The notes: a model not told the origin generated them from the sequence alone. A DNA stretch of 64,000 nt from Protula sp. h YS-2021 (GCA_949752745.1 OX457031.1:24318081-24382080); one strand, 5' to 3'. Positions 24,879 to 37,044 are shown, counted from the first letter of the stretch. Numbers and translations are program-made.

Positions 24879-25773
24879 TCAAAGGTCCAGCTTGCTTCTT
24901 TCTGTAAAATATGAATAAAAGTATATTATATTAAAGTTATTGGGGAAAACAAAACAAAAGGTTTTTTTACGTCAAAACAACAATCGCTTACCGCAGTTAC
25001 CGTAAGAAGCTGTCACATGATCCTAATTGCCGGATAGTATAAATATCATACGAGAATTGTTTTCAGTAACGCAAATGTATAAACAAGTGTATATGGCTAT
25101 CGCAATCAGTTGAGACTTCACTACGCGAGCGAAATTATGATGACTACTGCATTCTGCCTTATAAGCTTTTTGTCAAACACAATTTTGTTTTTGTCAAACC
25201 CATTCAGTTAAAACACAGAGAACTGAATAGTGGGTTTACCTTTTAACTTTTTTTTATGAACTTCTTTCAGCCTGCGGCGTTGTTCAATCGACAAATTTAG
25301 TGTGACGTCACCTAATTTAATCTCTTTCAAGTACATTGGTTCTAGATCTTCGAACCCCGTTGTTGTTGGCTCTTCGATCTGCATATAGTGGTCTGAAATA
25401 AATCATACTAAAACACGAAAACAGTAACATTGAACCAGATAACATTTAATTCACACACAGGTGTCTGATATTTTTAGAAAAAAAATTAGGTTGTCCGAGT
25501 GGAATAATTTATGTGAGAAAAAATGGCCATTTGTGGTTCAAGTGGTTGAGGGTCTGGGGGAGCATTAGTTACCCGGTCAGTTGTTGATACTTCATCAATC
25601 AGCGCATGAATTTCTACATCATCACTTGAAAATGTGGTAGAATGCATTTTATCTCGGAGTAAGTGGTGTAACTTACCGTCAACAATATTTTGATCGGACT
25701 TAATCTCCATATGCGCGTGAGCAAGCGGCAACACGACCGACAGGACGAATATGACGGACGTGACTTGATCCAT
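24879..25773 (-). CDS. Small secreted protein, 90 residues, unrecognised
   Basis: Three exons join in phase: 25773-25677, 25392-25240 and 24901-24879. The first donor is a strong G/GTAAGT, and the acceptors are TTTATTTCAG and TATTTTACAG. The protein starts MDQVTSVIFVLSVVLPLAHA, a clear signal peptide with probable cleavage after AHA. An acidic middle follows (IEEPTTTGFEDLEPMYLKEI), then a basic tail (EQRRRLKEVHKKKLKERSKLDL in two parts, joined across the last intron). There is no cysteine and no obvious amidation site. Reading straight through the first donor would give a different C-terminus, but the spliced form is open through three exons. Function is unknown. It could be a peptide precursor or an extracellular or granule protein. 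Confidence 0.65.
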
Positions 25774-26879
25774 ACTGCTACAACCCAATCTGTGCACCTT
25801 TCAGCGCCAGCAATGGGAACACGTTAGGTTCAAGTAAGATACACAGGATCTATACAAAACACCACAAGGCAGAAAATTAAGAAATAAAATATCGCTTTAA
25901 ATGTCAGTGGTCAAAGAATCGACAATCAGCGTGCAGTAATGCTGGGACTCGTCGTCTCGTCCGAAAAGTGGGTTTAGGTACAGTGAAAAAAAAAAACAAT
26001 ATTTTAAAAGCAGAATTTACTGTTATTCTTGATGTAAATAACTCAATAGAAAAAAATCGTTTTAGTTTAGCAAGACACTCAATTAGGTTCCCTTTCAATT
26101 GTGTCGACTACTTGGTCACATGACTTGAGAGAATCTATATCATATCGCCTAACTGATAAACCTGATTGTTGTTACCGCCAATTGATACTCAGATGTTTTC
26201 CGTATAAAGAAATAAGCACTCTTAAAGACAGTTAACAATCAGAATTATCGGATAATATCCTCTTTAATATTTATTATAATGTCGTTTCGGCTATCACTTA
26301 CCTTTGTAAATGTATTCAGGAGATCAGGTTTGATTTTTAGCTAATGACGATTGCAACTGTACTGAAAACTACAACGTTTTGGAGGTCGTGAAAAATTTAT
26401 ACATTTAATTACAGGCTGTAAGGAGTGTGGTGGAGAGAATCCCATTCATAATTAAATCCCAGCAGTTTTTATCAAGCGATAATGCACTTCTCAAGAATCA
26501 ATACAAAAAAAAAAAGACAGTGAATTTAATTATTGTCGCCATCTTCCAGGAAAGGCCGGAGTGCAATTTCCAAATGATATTACTTTTTCATGGGGAAAAT
26601 ACCTGTTTTGACATTTATTTCATTGCCAGTTCACGTGCAAAGGAAACCTTGGTAATTTACAGAGCATATTACTGGTAAATACGCAGAGCCGTATTACTCG
26701 CTGTTCCAGTATCGAAAACGTCACGCTACGTACTATTGAAAATGTAAACTTTTTATTACCAAAACGGCGTAACTGAACGATGGAAAGTCGCTTTGCCTTA
26801 ATCCAAGCCCCCCTGCTTCCCTCCCCCATCCGAGGCAACAATCCCTGTTTACTGGGCACATAACCCTTCGCTCAGTCCC
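25774..26879. other. Intergenic; no recognised gene
   Basis: It should hold the promoter of the 90-residue protein gene, but no TATA or initiator can be called with confidence. Poly-A tracts occur at 25985 and 26507. Confidence 0.4.
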
Positions 26880-27150
26880 TAGGCTCCCCAGCGGAGGTGG
26901 GGGGGGGGGGGGGGGGGAGCACTCACGCACCATGCGTGTGTATGACTTTTTAAAATGGCCCCTAAACATGGTGTGCTAATTTTGAAATAACCCATTCTTG
27001 TGAGAAACGCGGAGTACTGAATGAAAATTACCCCCTTTTGGAAAGAAGTTGACACTGCGCGGACCACGTCCGGCGTCAAGATTACCCCCCCCCCTTTCTC
27101 CCCGTTTTTTAAGACCCGCATGGTAACATATTCCATATACCAAGTGCCCC
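26880..27150 (-). repeat. Dispersed poly-C/G repeat, copy 1
   Basis: Same family as 39085-39400 and 40830-41080, in opposite orientation. Shared blocks are a GTTACCATGCG-type start, AATTTTCATTCAGTACTCCG, an A3-5G6 run and TTTTAAAAAGTCAT followed by GTGAGTG. It contains long C runs (26898-26918 on the complement, 27086-27096, 27149-27159). Confidence 0.7.
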
Positions 27151-27449
27151 CCCCCCCACCCAGACCTTCTTCCCTCTCGCCATTCAGCACTCGCATTCCC
27201 CTGCATGGGACACATCTTTCCCCCCAAAAAAATCTTTTGATATGCGCATGCTGAGCAAGCAGAAGCAAACGAACATCACCTCCCTCACCCCTCGCCCCCT
27301 CTCCCCCTTTTCCAACGTTGTCGATTGCATGAATGCATTTTTTTTAAAATATGAACAGATTCACTTCTAAAATCAATTTTACAGCAGGACTGATAACGTA
27401 TACTGGCGAATGTTAGACAAAAAATGTATATTTGTTAGACAAAAAAGAA

Positions 27450-27521
27450 GGGCCAAGCCGGGATTTGAACCCGGGACCTCGCGCACCCGAAGCGCGAATC
27501 ATACCCCTAGACCACTTGGCC
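27450..27521 (-). tRNA. tRNA-Pro (anticodon CGG)
   Basis: The minus strand folds as a full 72-nt tRNA. The acceptor GGCCAAG pairs with CTTGGCC. The D arm contains the A-box-like TGGTCTAGGGGTATG. The anticodon stem CGCGC/GCGCG encloses the loop TTCGGGT, anticodon CGG at positions 34-36. The T arm is CCCGGGTTCAAATCCCGG (B box). It lacks an intron and encoded CCA. A T6 run just downstream (27446-27441) is a good Pol III terminator. The body is very close to animal tRNA-Pro, so it decodes CCG codons. Confidence 0.96.
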
Positions 27522-27529
27522 AGTTGCTC

Positions 27530-28700
27530 ATGTTGAGGTTTTACAGACATTGACATATCACACAAGCATATTTTTGGAAAAACACACGTCCCAAATAAAC
27601 TTTTTGATTCGTGAAAATTGCTGTGATGTTGATTATGCATTAAGAACTCGACGCTTTCCAAAAGCAACTAAGATTTCCACATAGTAAATTGGTCCGGGGA
27701 CCAATTTTTATCGAGCGATTTAATTCAGAAACCAGCCTAATGTCAATTTCGTCCTTGACATTGGGCGATAATCAGACTAAACTCTGTGCCTACAGCCACT
27801 CTGCAACGCTTGCCAGCCAAACTTAAGGCTTGGTAAACAAAATTATCTTGTTCTCAACCCTCGAAGTACCCATTTATTTCCAAGAAGCAAAAATTGGCTG
27901 GCTACCCCGGTTGTCCATTTCCATGGTGTATGAAGTGCAAATCAGAAATGTGTTTACGGGACGCCGGCCAAATTTTAAGAGCTCCGTAAAACCACAATCT
28001 GTGGCAGCTCCTTAACTCACAATCAGCTCCTCAACACATTGTATGTTTGTCTTATCTGGAATCGATCAGGGAGTTATGAATCGCTTCTTGGAGCCAGTGG
28101 CTAATGGTCGGCTGTCCCTTATGAACAGCAGCGAAACTGAACGGTACGAGGGAGAGGAGAGAGAATTGACTAGAGTAGATCGTAATTGGTGACAACAAAA
28201 TGCAAAATTCCAACTCCACTAAATAAGTCAGCTGCAAGTTTTGCAACACTATCGACTTAAAAATTCACTTTTTGGTGATATTTGACAAAATAAATTTGTT
28301 TTGAAAAACAAAAGATGTTCTTTTCATTTCACCAGTTTAAATCTACTGTAACCATTCGTTCTCCCCCCTCACTCAAGGAGAGAAGTGTGAAATTAAACAG
28401 CATAGCTCCGAGTCAGAGCTACGAAACCTTGCCCTGATCCGCTAATAGGGGTCACCTTCATATGTTCTGAGACATGAATCCTGCGTACCAGTCCCTATTA
28501 TTCAAACATTTACTGTGACTTCATGCACTAAACACCCTTTTTGGAAAACAGGCACAATTTTTAATGGGAGGCATATCTTTTATTTCCTTATTAAAGTGCA
28601 AAACGTCAGCTCACCACTCACCTGCCAAATGATGTTTAAAAGTTTTTATGAATAATTAAAAATTTGATGGCAATTTTTCACGTGATAAACTGTGCAAGTG
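27530..28700. other. Intergenic; no recognised gene
   Basis: A palindrome TTGGTCCGGGGACCAA lies at about 27690. Otherwise there is no structure I can name. Confidence 0.4.
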
Positions 28701-28867
28701 CAGACAAGTGTTATTTATTGCGGTAGATTTGTGGTTATTTCCGTGTTCTTTACATATAAACATAGCGTAACAAGAAGTTGTATATCATTGCTGCTGTACT
28801 TTGAGGGCCTTATAAAGACTTGTGGGTCGCTGGATTTTGCCCAATATCTCCACAGAACATTGTTGTT

Positions 28868-28964
28868 CAACAGCCAACCTCTTCGGCGGTTCCGACTATT
28901 GTGTATAACACCTTTTTTAATCCGCAGACTCACTGGGGATTCCTCAAAAGTAGTACTCTGCAAA
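28868..28964 (+). repeat. Dispersed repeat, CAACAGCCAACCTC family, copy 2
   Basis: It shares TTGTTCAACAGCCAACCTC, CGGCGGTTC and AACACCTTTTTT with 18121-18215 (inverted) and 36938-37024. Confidence 0.6.
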
Positions 28965-29161
28965 TCCAACGGGGATTCCGTGAAAAAATAATACCCTTAA
29001 AAGAGCGGAGCTACTTTTTAAAATATCCATCCGCTGTGTGTTTATACATAACAGATACATCCTGTCAGCTCTTTTATAACAATTCTCCACAGAGTTGCCT
29101 CAAAGAGAGCGCAGCTGACTTGCATATCGTCATGTAGAGAGGATTTGAATGGGCCGCTTCT

Positions 29162-29387
29162 TGGTGCTAAGAACAGCACATCGTAACTGGCAAAACTGAA
29201 AATGTGTCTTTTGAATGTGAAAACAGTGTTTGCGCAGGTCTTTCGAGGTTTGTTTACAAACTAGAAGCCATGCAGTTCACCATTATATTCTTATTATAAG
29301 TCGTGATAATTTTCTGCAGTCAATAGACTAATTTGTAATTTAACCAGTTACGATGTACTGTTCAATTTGACTGTTCTTTGCCTCGTA
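29162..29387 (-). mobile_element. Short inverted-repeat element (MITE-like), copy 2
   Basis: Its reverse complement follows 19131-19374 almost throughout, including TACGAGGCAAAGAACAGT, CTTCTAGTTTGTAAACAAAC and ACACATTTTCAGTTTTGCCA. Its own ends, GAACAGCACATCGTAACTGG and CCAGTTACGATGTACTGTTC, are inverted. The left end is slightly truncated. Confidence 0.72.
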
Positions 29388-29399
29388 CCACGTCATAAG

Positions 29400-29725
29400 A
29401 GCAGGCCTCGAAATTAGCGGTGGCGATTTGCCACCAAGTTTCGACATTTCGCGACCAGAAAAAAATCTTGGTGGCGAAATTTTGCCACCAGAAAATGTGA
29501 GGAAAACATAGTTTACAAATTTAAACAATTTTCTTTTTGTTACTTACTGGCAAATAGGCAGCTCTCAAGTTGGTTAGATTAATACCGGTTTATTGATAAT
29601 AAACAGTGGGGCGCTTATTTGACTTATTGTTTTTATGTTGTTGTCACTTACCCTTTTTCGCCACAGGTCAACTCAATTTCGCCACCAGAACAAAAAGTTG
29701 GTGGCGAAAATCGCCACTGTGTCAA
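29400..29725. repeat. Local GGTGGCGAAA / TTTCGCCACC repeats
   Basis: The short block GGTGGCGA and its complement TCGCCACC recur at about 29420, 29470, 29487, 29659, 29681 and 29700, mostly near CAGAA. Origin unknown. Confidence 0.5.
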
Positions 29726-30698
29726 AAGACATGGACATTAAGTTCGAACCCTGTAAGAGGGTTCATTCCCAGGTGGAAATGGTGAAATCTTGTAAATGTT
29801 TGTTGATTAGGATAACGGTGTAAAGAAATGATGGAATTTTGATGATTTTTGCAAGTTTTTCTATCATTTCCGTGTACCTTTATCCCAACCAAAATTTTGA
29901 GCAAAATAAAAAAATCGTAAAACTCAACAAAATTTTATTTAAATAGAAACGTATGCCAGTTCTGCCAGGTTGTACTGCTATTACTACACCTAATGCGAAT
30001 ACATTTGGGCGGTGGGAAGGACAATGCATGAAGTAGGAATTTATGAACTAGCCCTACAGCAAAATAAACTCCGTACATACTACATTGATATATTCAGTTG
30101 GTATAGTGTGACATGATGCTCAAAAATGAGTCCGGAAAAATCACGGAAAATGTGACGAGTGGGGTAAAGTCAAGAAACACTCAGGAAATTCGAATACCGT
30201 ATATTTGATTTTTTTTTTCAATTTTTAATGTTTTTGTCATTGTGTTTTGTGTCTTCCAATCTGATTTATTTCACTGGATTTGCACTCCCATTGATGACTG
30301 TCAACATTTTGAGGACTTTGTTCGAGTGCTTTTTCGCACATTCTAGACACCCACGTTAATCCGATGGTCAGGGAAAAGTCAGGAAAAAATCAGGAAGGGA
30401 AATGAAAACGTCAGGAAAATTCGTTTTGAAAATTGCGAGGCAACCCTGGCTTACTTGTTCGGGTATACTTTATCTTAAATTTGTTATTCTGGCCATTGGA
30501 ATAACAGTTCGTAGAAACAGCGACAGTGAAATTACTTTGTAATTCTCCAGTAGCTGGATATAATATGTTTATACATTGTAACCGCTATCTTATCAGTTTT
30601 GTATGGACGGGCTGTGCGGGTTGTGTTGCATTAAATGCGTGAGTTCTTCTTATGCCAAGGAAGAAAATGGTTGTTACAGTGATCAGGTGCAGCGAAGC

Positions 30699-31667
30699 AT
30701 GCCCGTGCCACAAGGATATGGACACGGCGGCGGCGGTCAGCCCAGTTGCATTGACCAGATGAAAATGGGCTTCGTCATGGGTTTCTGCATTGGAACCGTG
30801 ACCGGCTGTCTCTTCGGTGGATTCAGTGCTCTAAGGTAATCACAGAAACAGAGGCAGATGCTTATTTGGGACCGACTAGTTTTATAAACCGTGTAAAAAA
30901 ATTCCGAAAATATAAAAATTTAACTGGAAATTTAACTTAGAACCATAAATGAAATATCCGTGGACAAATTAACAACGATTTGCTGCACACATTGAATGCA
31001 ATTATAATGTTATGTAGCTCAATTTGTTCGATTCTAACCTTGCAGTAATAGTCAGCTTTTATAGCTTGTCGTATTTTGGGTTTATCTGTATCTGAAAAAA
31101 AATTGCCATTCAACACTTGACATATATTGGAGCTGGGCAACGGGCGGTTATTTTTCGATTTAAAAAAAAATGGCAAATTACAATTCAAAGAATTGAAAAT
31201 ATTTGAAAGAATGCTACTACAGCTATGAACCTAAATATTTTATACGCACTATCTCTCGAGAACTACACCTACGGATGGCTTTAAGAAAAAGACAAACAAT
31301 GCTGTTCGTTCCTCAGGTCTACTCCGAATCCTTTTGATAATAATGTTACCCCTGAGGTCTTCCGAATCAAAATTTCGTTCAAATTGGTAGCTTTTTCCTT
31401 TCACCTTTGTGACGTCTTCGCCTTTACGGCTGGGCACGGATATTCGCGGTTTTAGTTTTGTTAATTATTTGTGCAAAGCCAAAAAAAAAAAAAAATGCAC
31501 AAAACGTGGACTTGCCTGTGAGCACCAGTTTGATATCGTGCATCTTTATTCACAGAGCTGGATTCCGTGGACGAGAATTATTGTCACTGATGGGGAAGAC
31601 AGTGATGCAAGGCGGAGGCACATTCGGTTTTTTCATGGCTGTTGGAGCGGGCATTCGATGCCGATGA
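30699..31667 (+). CDS. ROMO1: Reactive oxygen species modulator 1 (Romo1/Mgr2 family)
   Basis: Two exons, 30699-30835 and 31556-31667, join AG/A to give 82 residues, near the usual 79. The product begins [20 protein letters not shown] and continues [53 protein letters not shown] and IRCR. Two glycine-rich hydrophobic segments form the helical hairpin of the family. Romo1 is a small inner mitochondrial membrane protein. Animal forms affect ROS levels and cristae or fusion, and yeast Mgr2 is a TIM23-complex subunit. The start is chosen by family length. The same frame is open upstream to an ATG at 30603, but an acceptor-like TTGTTACAG at 30679 suggests a 5' UTR intron. The 720-bp intron holds no element I recognise. 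AATAAA lies at 31969. Confidence 0.93.
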
Positions 31668-33170
31668 CACTGCAGCGATAAAGCGTCGTGCACATCAACA
31701 CCGCGGAATCAAGTTGATACACGGGTCTTTCTAAAAAACTATCAAATGAGGACTAAAAGAGACAAAACAGATAAACAGACAATGGTTGTATCAGACTGCG
31801 CGCGAAGCGCTGTATAGAACTTCGTTTGATAATAAGTGCTTACGGTAAAGATTGAGAAAAAATAGCGCATTTCGTTATTCCAAATGTTAAAATTGTTGTG
31901 AGTTTTTTCCTCACTGTTGTGAATGATGTCTGACGGTCAGAGAAATAATTCTATAAAAAGCTTTACAAAATAAATAAATATTCACAATTTAGAAATTTAT
32001 TTAAGGTGTCCAGAGGTGTTCATATTATTTCACGTGAAATAGCCATGCAGGATACCAAGTCGTGTCTGTTGTCAAAATATGATTCTGCTGTTGGAATTAT
32101 TGATCTTTTACTGCATAACATTTACCAGTACAAGTGTAAGTTTTTACAAGTACTTATTTCATAGAAATCTTCATTCCTAGCTCGATAGAACTAAAGCTAT
32201 GGCTAAAACTCTTATGTTATTCTAAAATAAATCGAACTGAAATTTGTTTACAAACAGGATCTGTTCTGCCCTGGACTAATGCATTCGGGTTCCATGAGTC
32301 AAGTTTTGCTTCTTGTGCGATATAACAATAAAACCAAAACAACCGTTATATGTAAATTGATAAGATACTGTGTCATGCGCACAGTACAGAACTGAACTGT
32401 GAACTCCGTTGATCTTGATAACCATCTGGAAATATGGCACGATGCGAAAAGCTGCGCCTCTATCTTAAATATAGCACAAAGAAGTCGCGAATGCTTATCT
32501 GAGTTCCTCGACCTTACGGTTGTGTGCTGAGTATGAAAACGTTTGAGCATAGAATAAAGGTTAGCTTTATATAGTGCGGTTCAAGTACATTCACTTATTT
32601 AATGACGGAAATAATACGGCCTCTGAAAAATGGCTAGTTTGTGTGACTTCAGCAGGTGGTCATGAATCCGGAGTTACAGTGTGCTTTGACACTTTCAGCA
32701 TTCCAAACATGGAACTTGTATTGATGAACTGGAGTAGAATTAAACAATACATGCATCATAATCAATGGAGTATATTCAGACTCCTGGAATGACAAAGGTG
32801 CGCCATTTTGTTGCAAACATACAGTTTATTTATTTCACTACCATAAAACATATTATTTGCGTCTCTAAATATTAATTGAAGTAAGAGATCCATTGCAAGT
32901 GGATTATTTAAGAATACGGAAATCTGCAGGATAGAGTCGCTTTAAAATACGAAAAAGGTAAAATCTTGTTACAAATTATTTTTCAATGTTTGATTAGGAT
33001 GCTTGGCATTCGTGTTTAAAATCACGTAAAAAAGATTTATTTGCATGAAAGTTTCTGAGTGTAACGATTCTCAGTTTTCGAAAAACAAAGCTTGTCAAGA
33101 ATTTGGTTTCAATAACCAACGGCTAAGTGCGCGATTTTCACTGAGCTCACAAAAGATATAATTCATCTAC
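31668..33170. other. 3' region of ROMO1 and intergenic DNA
   Basis: AATAAATAAATA at 31969-31980 is the likely ROMO1 poly(A) signal. No further gene is recognised. Confidence 0.45.
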
Positions 33171-33173
33171 ACC

Positions 33174-33468
<295 letters not shown>

Positions 33469-34728
33469 TATATTACAAGAACTGTTTCACCTTAGGCTTC
33501 TTTTCAGCACTTCTTTATTAATTCGTGTGGGTTCAGGAAGAATGAAGGCAGTGGGATGTACCTCACATAGCAGCAAGCGTGGGGAAGTGAATAATCCGAA
33601 GGTGAAGGTCGATCCACAAGCCACGTACGGCAGTGCTTTGCGTACGCATCCATTGCTACGCTCAAGAACGTCACGTGACTTCCGGCCAGTGCACAGGTGC
33701 TTGTGTTGAATTTACTCATCGATTAAAAATGACTAGTATAAAATGTTAGTTCCTTTTCTTTCGTAATTGGTTTTAGCACTAGGCATATGAGGCATTCAAA
33801 GGTTCGCGTATCGTGATTTTAGTTGAAGGCTTCCATGCATAAACCTCATAACTGCACTTACGGCAGTGGGGAAAAACGCTTTTAACGTTTTAAATTTCAG
33901 TAACAGACATAGGATTTTCCCATCGCATTTTCCTGAAAGATGCCCACTTCTAATCGGTTTTGATGTGTAAGAGTTACATGTGCGATAGAACAGAGGCCAA
34001 GAAATACCGCGGTGGTGATAGTACATCTTCCTGATAAGTGGAGTTATCAAGTTTATGCATGGACCCCTTCAGTTGTTTTATAAACAGCCAGTTTTCAGTT
34101 ATTGCTCTGACCGACATCGCTGGGATCCGGTGTGGTGTTGATTTGGTTATACACTTTTGAGCTACGCAAAATTTCCAAGTTGCATTCGAAATTTTCAAAT
34201 CGCATCTTTGCTATTTTCAAGCCAATGCATATAGAAGAAAATATCTCTTCAAAAACCCGGTAAATAGAACACCTTACGTACTTGAATTCCACGTAATTTT
34301 ACGTATAAAAACAAACGCAAAAATAATGACAGTATAGGATTGAGCAAAACCACGCCCTAGTATAGAGTAATTTCGCTTATTGGATTCGTCTATGACGTTT
34401 GATTGACAGGTGTCATGATTGCGGTCGTTATGACAATGCTGACGTCACCACAAGAAGCGTCAGCCACAGGACCTGTCTATTCTGTCAAATATGTGTCGGC
34501 AATTTAAAAACTGATTTCAAGAAACGAAATTCAGGCGAGTATTGTTTGCTGGCGCATTTATAGCGTGTGAAAGTCCATGGAAATCGAGGCACGGAACGAA
34601 TGAACTTTTTTTCCACTAAATGTTACATTTCTTTCCAAAAAAAATCGTTTCTTATATTGATTCTCTTGTCGGATATTTTTGTAATTACGAAACAAGTGTG
34701 CTGTAACCCTGGAAATACGACCACCAGT
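33469..34728. other. No recognised gene
   Basis: Short open stretches only, with neither domain nor convincing exon borders. Confidence 0.4.
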
Positions 34729-34944
34729 GGCCCTATTCACAAAAGTTAACTGCAGTTAACTCATCCCTTTAACTTATCACGTTAACTGAACACTTAGCAA
34801 CCACAAGGTGCGCACTTAAATCAATAAATTTGTCCTATTTTTAATAAAATAAGTCGATCTGAAAATTATTTTCTCTGTACAACCAGATCACCTGAATTTC
34901 GTTTCTGGGAGGTACAGTGTGTAGTTAACTTTTGTAAATACGGC
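34729..34944. mobile_element. Foldback-type short inverted-repeat element
   Basis: The left end GGCCCTATTCACAAAAGTTAA is the inverse of the right end TTAACTTTTGTAAATACGGC. Between them lie repeated GTTAAC motifs (GTTAACTGCAGTTAAC at 34745). About 215 bp with no coding capacity. The GGCCNTATTCAC end resembles the element at 2.38-2.55 kb. Confidence 0.65.
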
Positions 34945-35204
34945 GGCAGTGGGTCCTGGGCAAAAGGAGTCCTGTTGTCTTGCAAGTGGCTATGTGCCAA
35001 GTTCTTTTCAGTCCAAGAGGAGACAGAAATTAAGGAACTACTGGGAAGTGGTCTTGTTTTCAAGGTTCTGCATTTTGCGTTCCTGTCCCGGGTTTTGCGT
35101 TGTGAACTGTGATGCATTTAAAATTAAAAGAAGAAATTGAGAAATGCATAAAAACAGAAACATGTTTTGTCATCATCTGACAATTGTCTTGAAGATATGT
35201 ATTT

Positions 35205-35459
35205 TTGTTAATAGGGGAGAAAATGAGAATGTTCCCGGACTTGTTCGGCAAAGACCGTGAGCGAGGAAAATACAGATGCTTTGAAAGCACAAACGCAGGG
35301 TGTACTCTTTGTGTCGGAGATGCAATGACGGAGCGTAAAGTGGTCGCCTATTGTGTGCAATGTCATAAGTATCTATGCGCGGAGCATTGCGAACTGCATC
35401 GGAAAATCAAACTGTTCCGAATCCATACTGTTATAAAATTAACCCCGAGCACAAGATGA
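35205..35459 (+). CDS. Cys/His zinc-binding cluster fragment (B-box-like or piggyBac C-terminal-like)
   Basis: An open frame ending in a stop contains CTLC, eleven residues further YCVQC, then HKYLCAEHCELHRK and FRIHTV. The spacing C-x2-C..C-x2-C-x4-C-x2-H-x3-H..H fits a B-box zinc finger. It also resembles the cysteine-rich C-terminus of piggyBac-type transposases, which often ends the protein as here. A TTAATAG acceptor-like site at 35210-35216 could start a terminal exon. No upstream exon or transposase core was found, so it may be a solitary exon or a relic. It is not obviously part of the RING/B-box gene at 50 kb. Confidence 0.4.
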   Translation: MLIGEKMRMFPDLFGKDRERGKYRCFESTNAGCTLCVGDAMTERKVVAYCVQCHKYLCAEHCELHRKIKLFRIHTVIKLTPSTR

Positions 35460-35909
35460 TTTTGCCCGTGTGTTTAAAAGTATATTGTCTTAATTAAGTT
35501 TCTTTAAATTCTTTGCTCTGTTTAAACCTGTCTTTTCTCTGCGTTTGGCATTTAATAACTTATTTCTGATAAAACCTAAACTAATGGAACCAGTTTCTTT
35601 CTTCTTTGTTTTTCTTTGTCACAACAGCTTTAGGCTTTTTAAAATTCCACTATAACAAGTCAGCGAGAAGACATATATAACAAGGTCACGATGTACGGTT
35701 TGACGTATATTTCCTATTTTAAACACAGCAAGCCCTTAATCAGCCAGTGAGAACTTAGCACCTGTTAATGCACTGCAACATCACTTGCAATTTGCCGCGT
35801 CCACGTTGGTGAACAACTATTTAATAGGAAAGGTTTAAAAAGTGGTGAGCTTTGTGTAAAGTTTTCAGTGTACAGCTGTATTTCTAACAGCTTTAGGCTT
35901 GTCACTTTT

Positions 35910-36645
35910 TAACCCAGCCGACTTTGTCGGACTGGGTTAGTCGTATCACTATAGGGGGCTTGAATGTATGTGCATATGTTAAACTTTTTCTTTAAAATGC
36001 TACTGCTCCTACAGTTTTGCTCCAATCGTTTTGATATTACGCAGGAATGTTCCTTGGGTGGTCCCCACCTGGCTATTACTTTTTTTGACGAGTGACGAAA
36101 AACTGACAAAATGGCGGCACTTTTTGTGACGTTTTGACTCATTTTTAAAATGCTACTCCTCCTGCAGTTTTACACCACTCGTTTAGCTGTTACGCAGGGA
36201 TGTTCCCCAAGGGTTTGCCTACCAGGCTATTACTTTTTTTTCGCGGTTCGGAAAAAAGGGCTGAAATGGCGGAACTTTGAAGTTTGGCAAAAACTGGAAT
36301 AAATGGTAGTGAATAACTGAATTGCCAAACCATTCATTTCCCTCAGTCTTTTTCAAATAGTTATAAAATTTTAATCGAAAGTTTCTTGGGTGCTTCTCCA
36401 CCTGGACTTTGCTTTTTTTTCTCAAATGATAAAAAAATGCGGAAATGGTGCAATTTTAAAATTTTTGTAAAATTGTGTAAATGTCGGTAAATACGTGAAT
36501 CGTCAAAACCCAACCTCTCCAACATCCCTTTTCGGGTAGCTTCCAAATTCGAATTAAATGCATTTTACATACTTCATGTTTTTGGCCTAACAGTATTCGT
36601 TTCAGAGTTTTTCTCTATTTCCTTGTTTGGTAACTTGGCTGGGTC
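35910..36645. mobile_element. Inverted-repeat element with three internal repeats
   Basis: It begins TAACCCAGCCGAC, which also folds on itself with TCGGACTGGGTTA, and ends GGCTGGGTCA. Inside, blocks of about 85 bp at 35994-36080, 36147-36232 and, weaker, 36355-36412 share AAAATGCTACT.CTCCT.CAG, TTACGCAGG.ATGTTCC and ACC.GGCTATTACTTTTTTT. Each is followed by an AAATGGCGG-like block. There is no coding capacity. Confidence 0.55.
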
Positions 36646-36937
36646 ATGTCCTTGGACATGTTTGTTTACGGCATCAGGTACATTTTGCTTATAAGTATAT
36701 TAGATAGACTTAAATACACTTTTTGGTAGAATATGTTCAGAATATGTATAGCTCTTTAAGAAAATAACGATAATAGATAACAAATATATCTGTTGTTGAA
36801 ATGTCAACACTTTGAAACTTCTTAAAAATTGCAAAATCACAGTAAATATTTTGTTACTGCTTCGTGTTTAAAAACAATATTGGCATTTCAGTATTTGAAT
36901 CGATACCTTCTAACTTGCATTCTAACATGACGATTTT

Positions 36938-37024
36938 AGCCAACCTCTACGGCGGTTCGGTCTGTTTTGTGTAACACCTTTTTACTCTTCAGGCCTACTG
37001 CTGATTTCGCGAAATAGTACTCAT
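36938..37024 (+). repeat. Dispersed repeat, CAACAGCCAACCTC family, copy 3
   Basis: TAGCCAACCTCTACGGCGG, GTGTAACACCTTTTTACTC and AAATAGTACTC match copy 2 with small differences. Confidence 0.6.
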
Positions 37025-37044
37025 AAAATGTGAGCCAGATAAAT

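Noticed and set aside
25486..25676. Unspliced extension of the secreted-protein first exon to a 100-residue frame
   Set aside because: A strong GTAAGT donor at 25676 joins in phase to two further open exons. It remains a possible alternative.
26969..27268. Gly/Pro-rich frames on both strands
   Set aside because: They come from poly-C/G tracts in a dispersed repeat.
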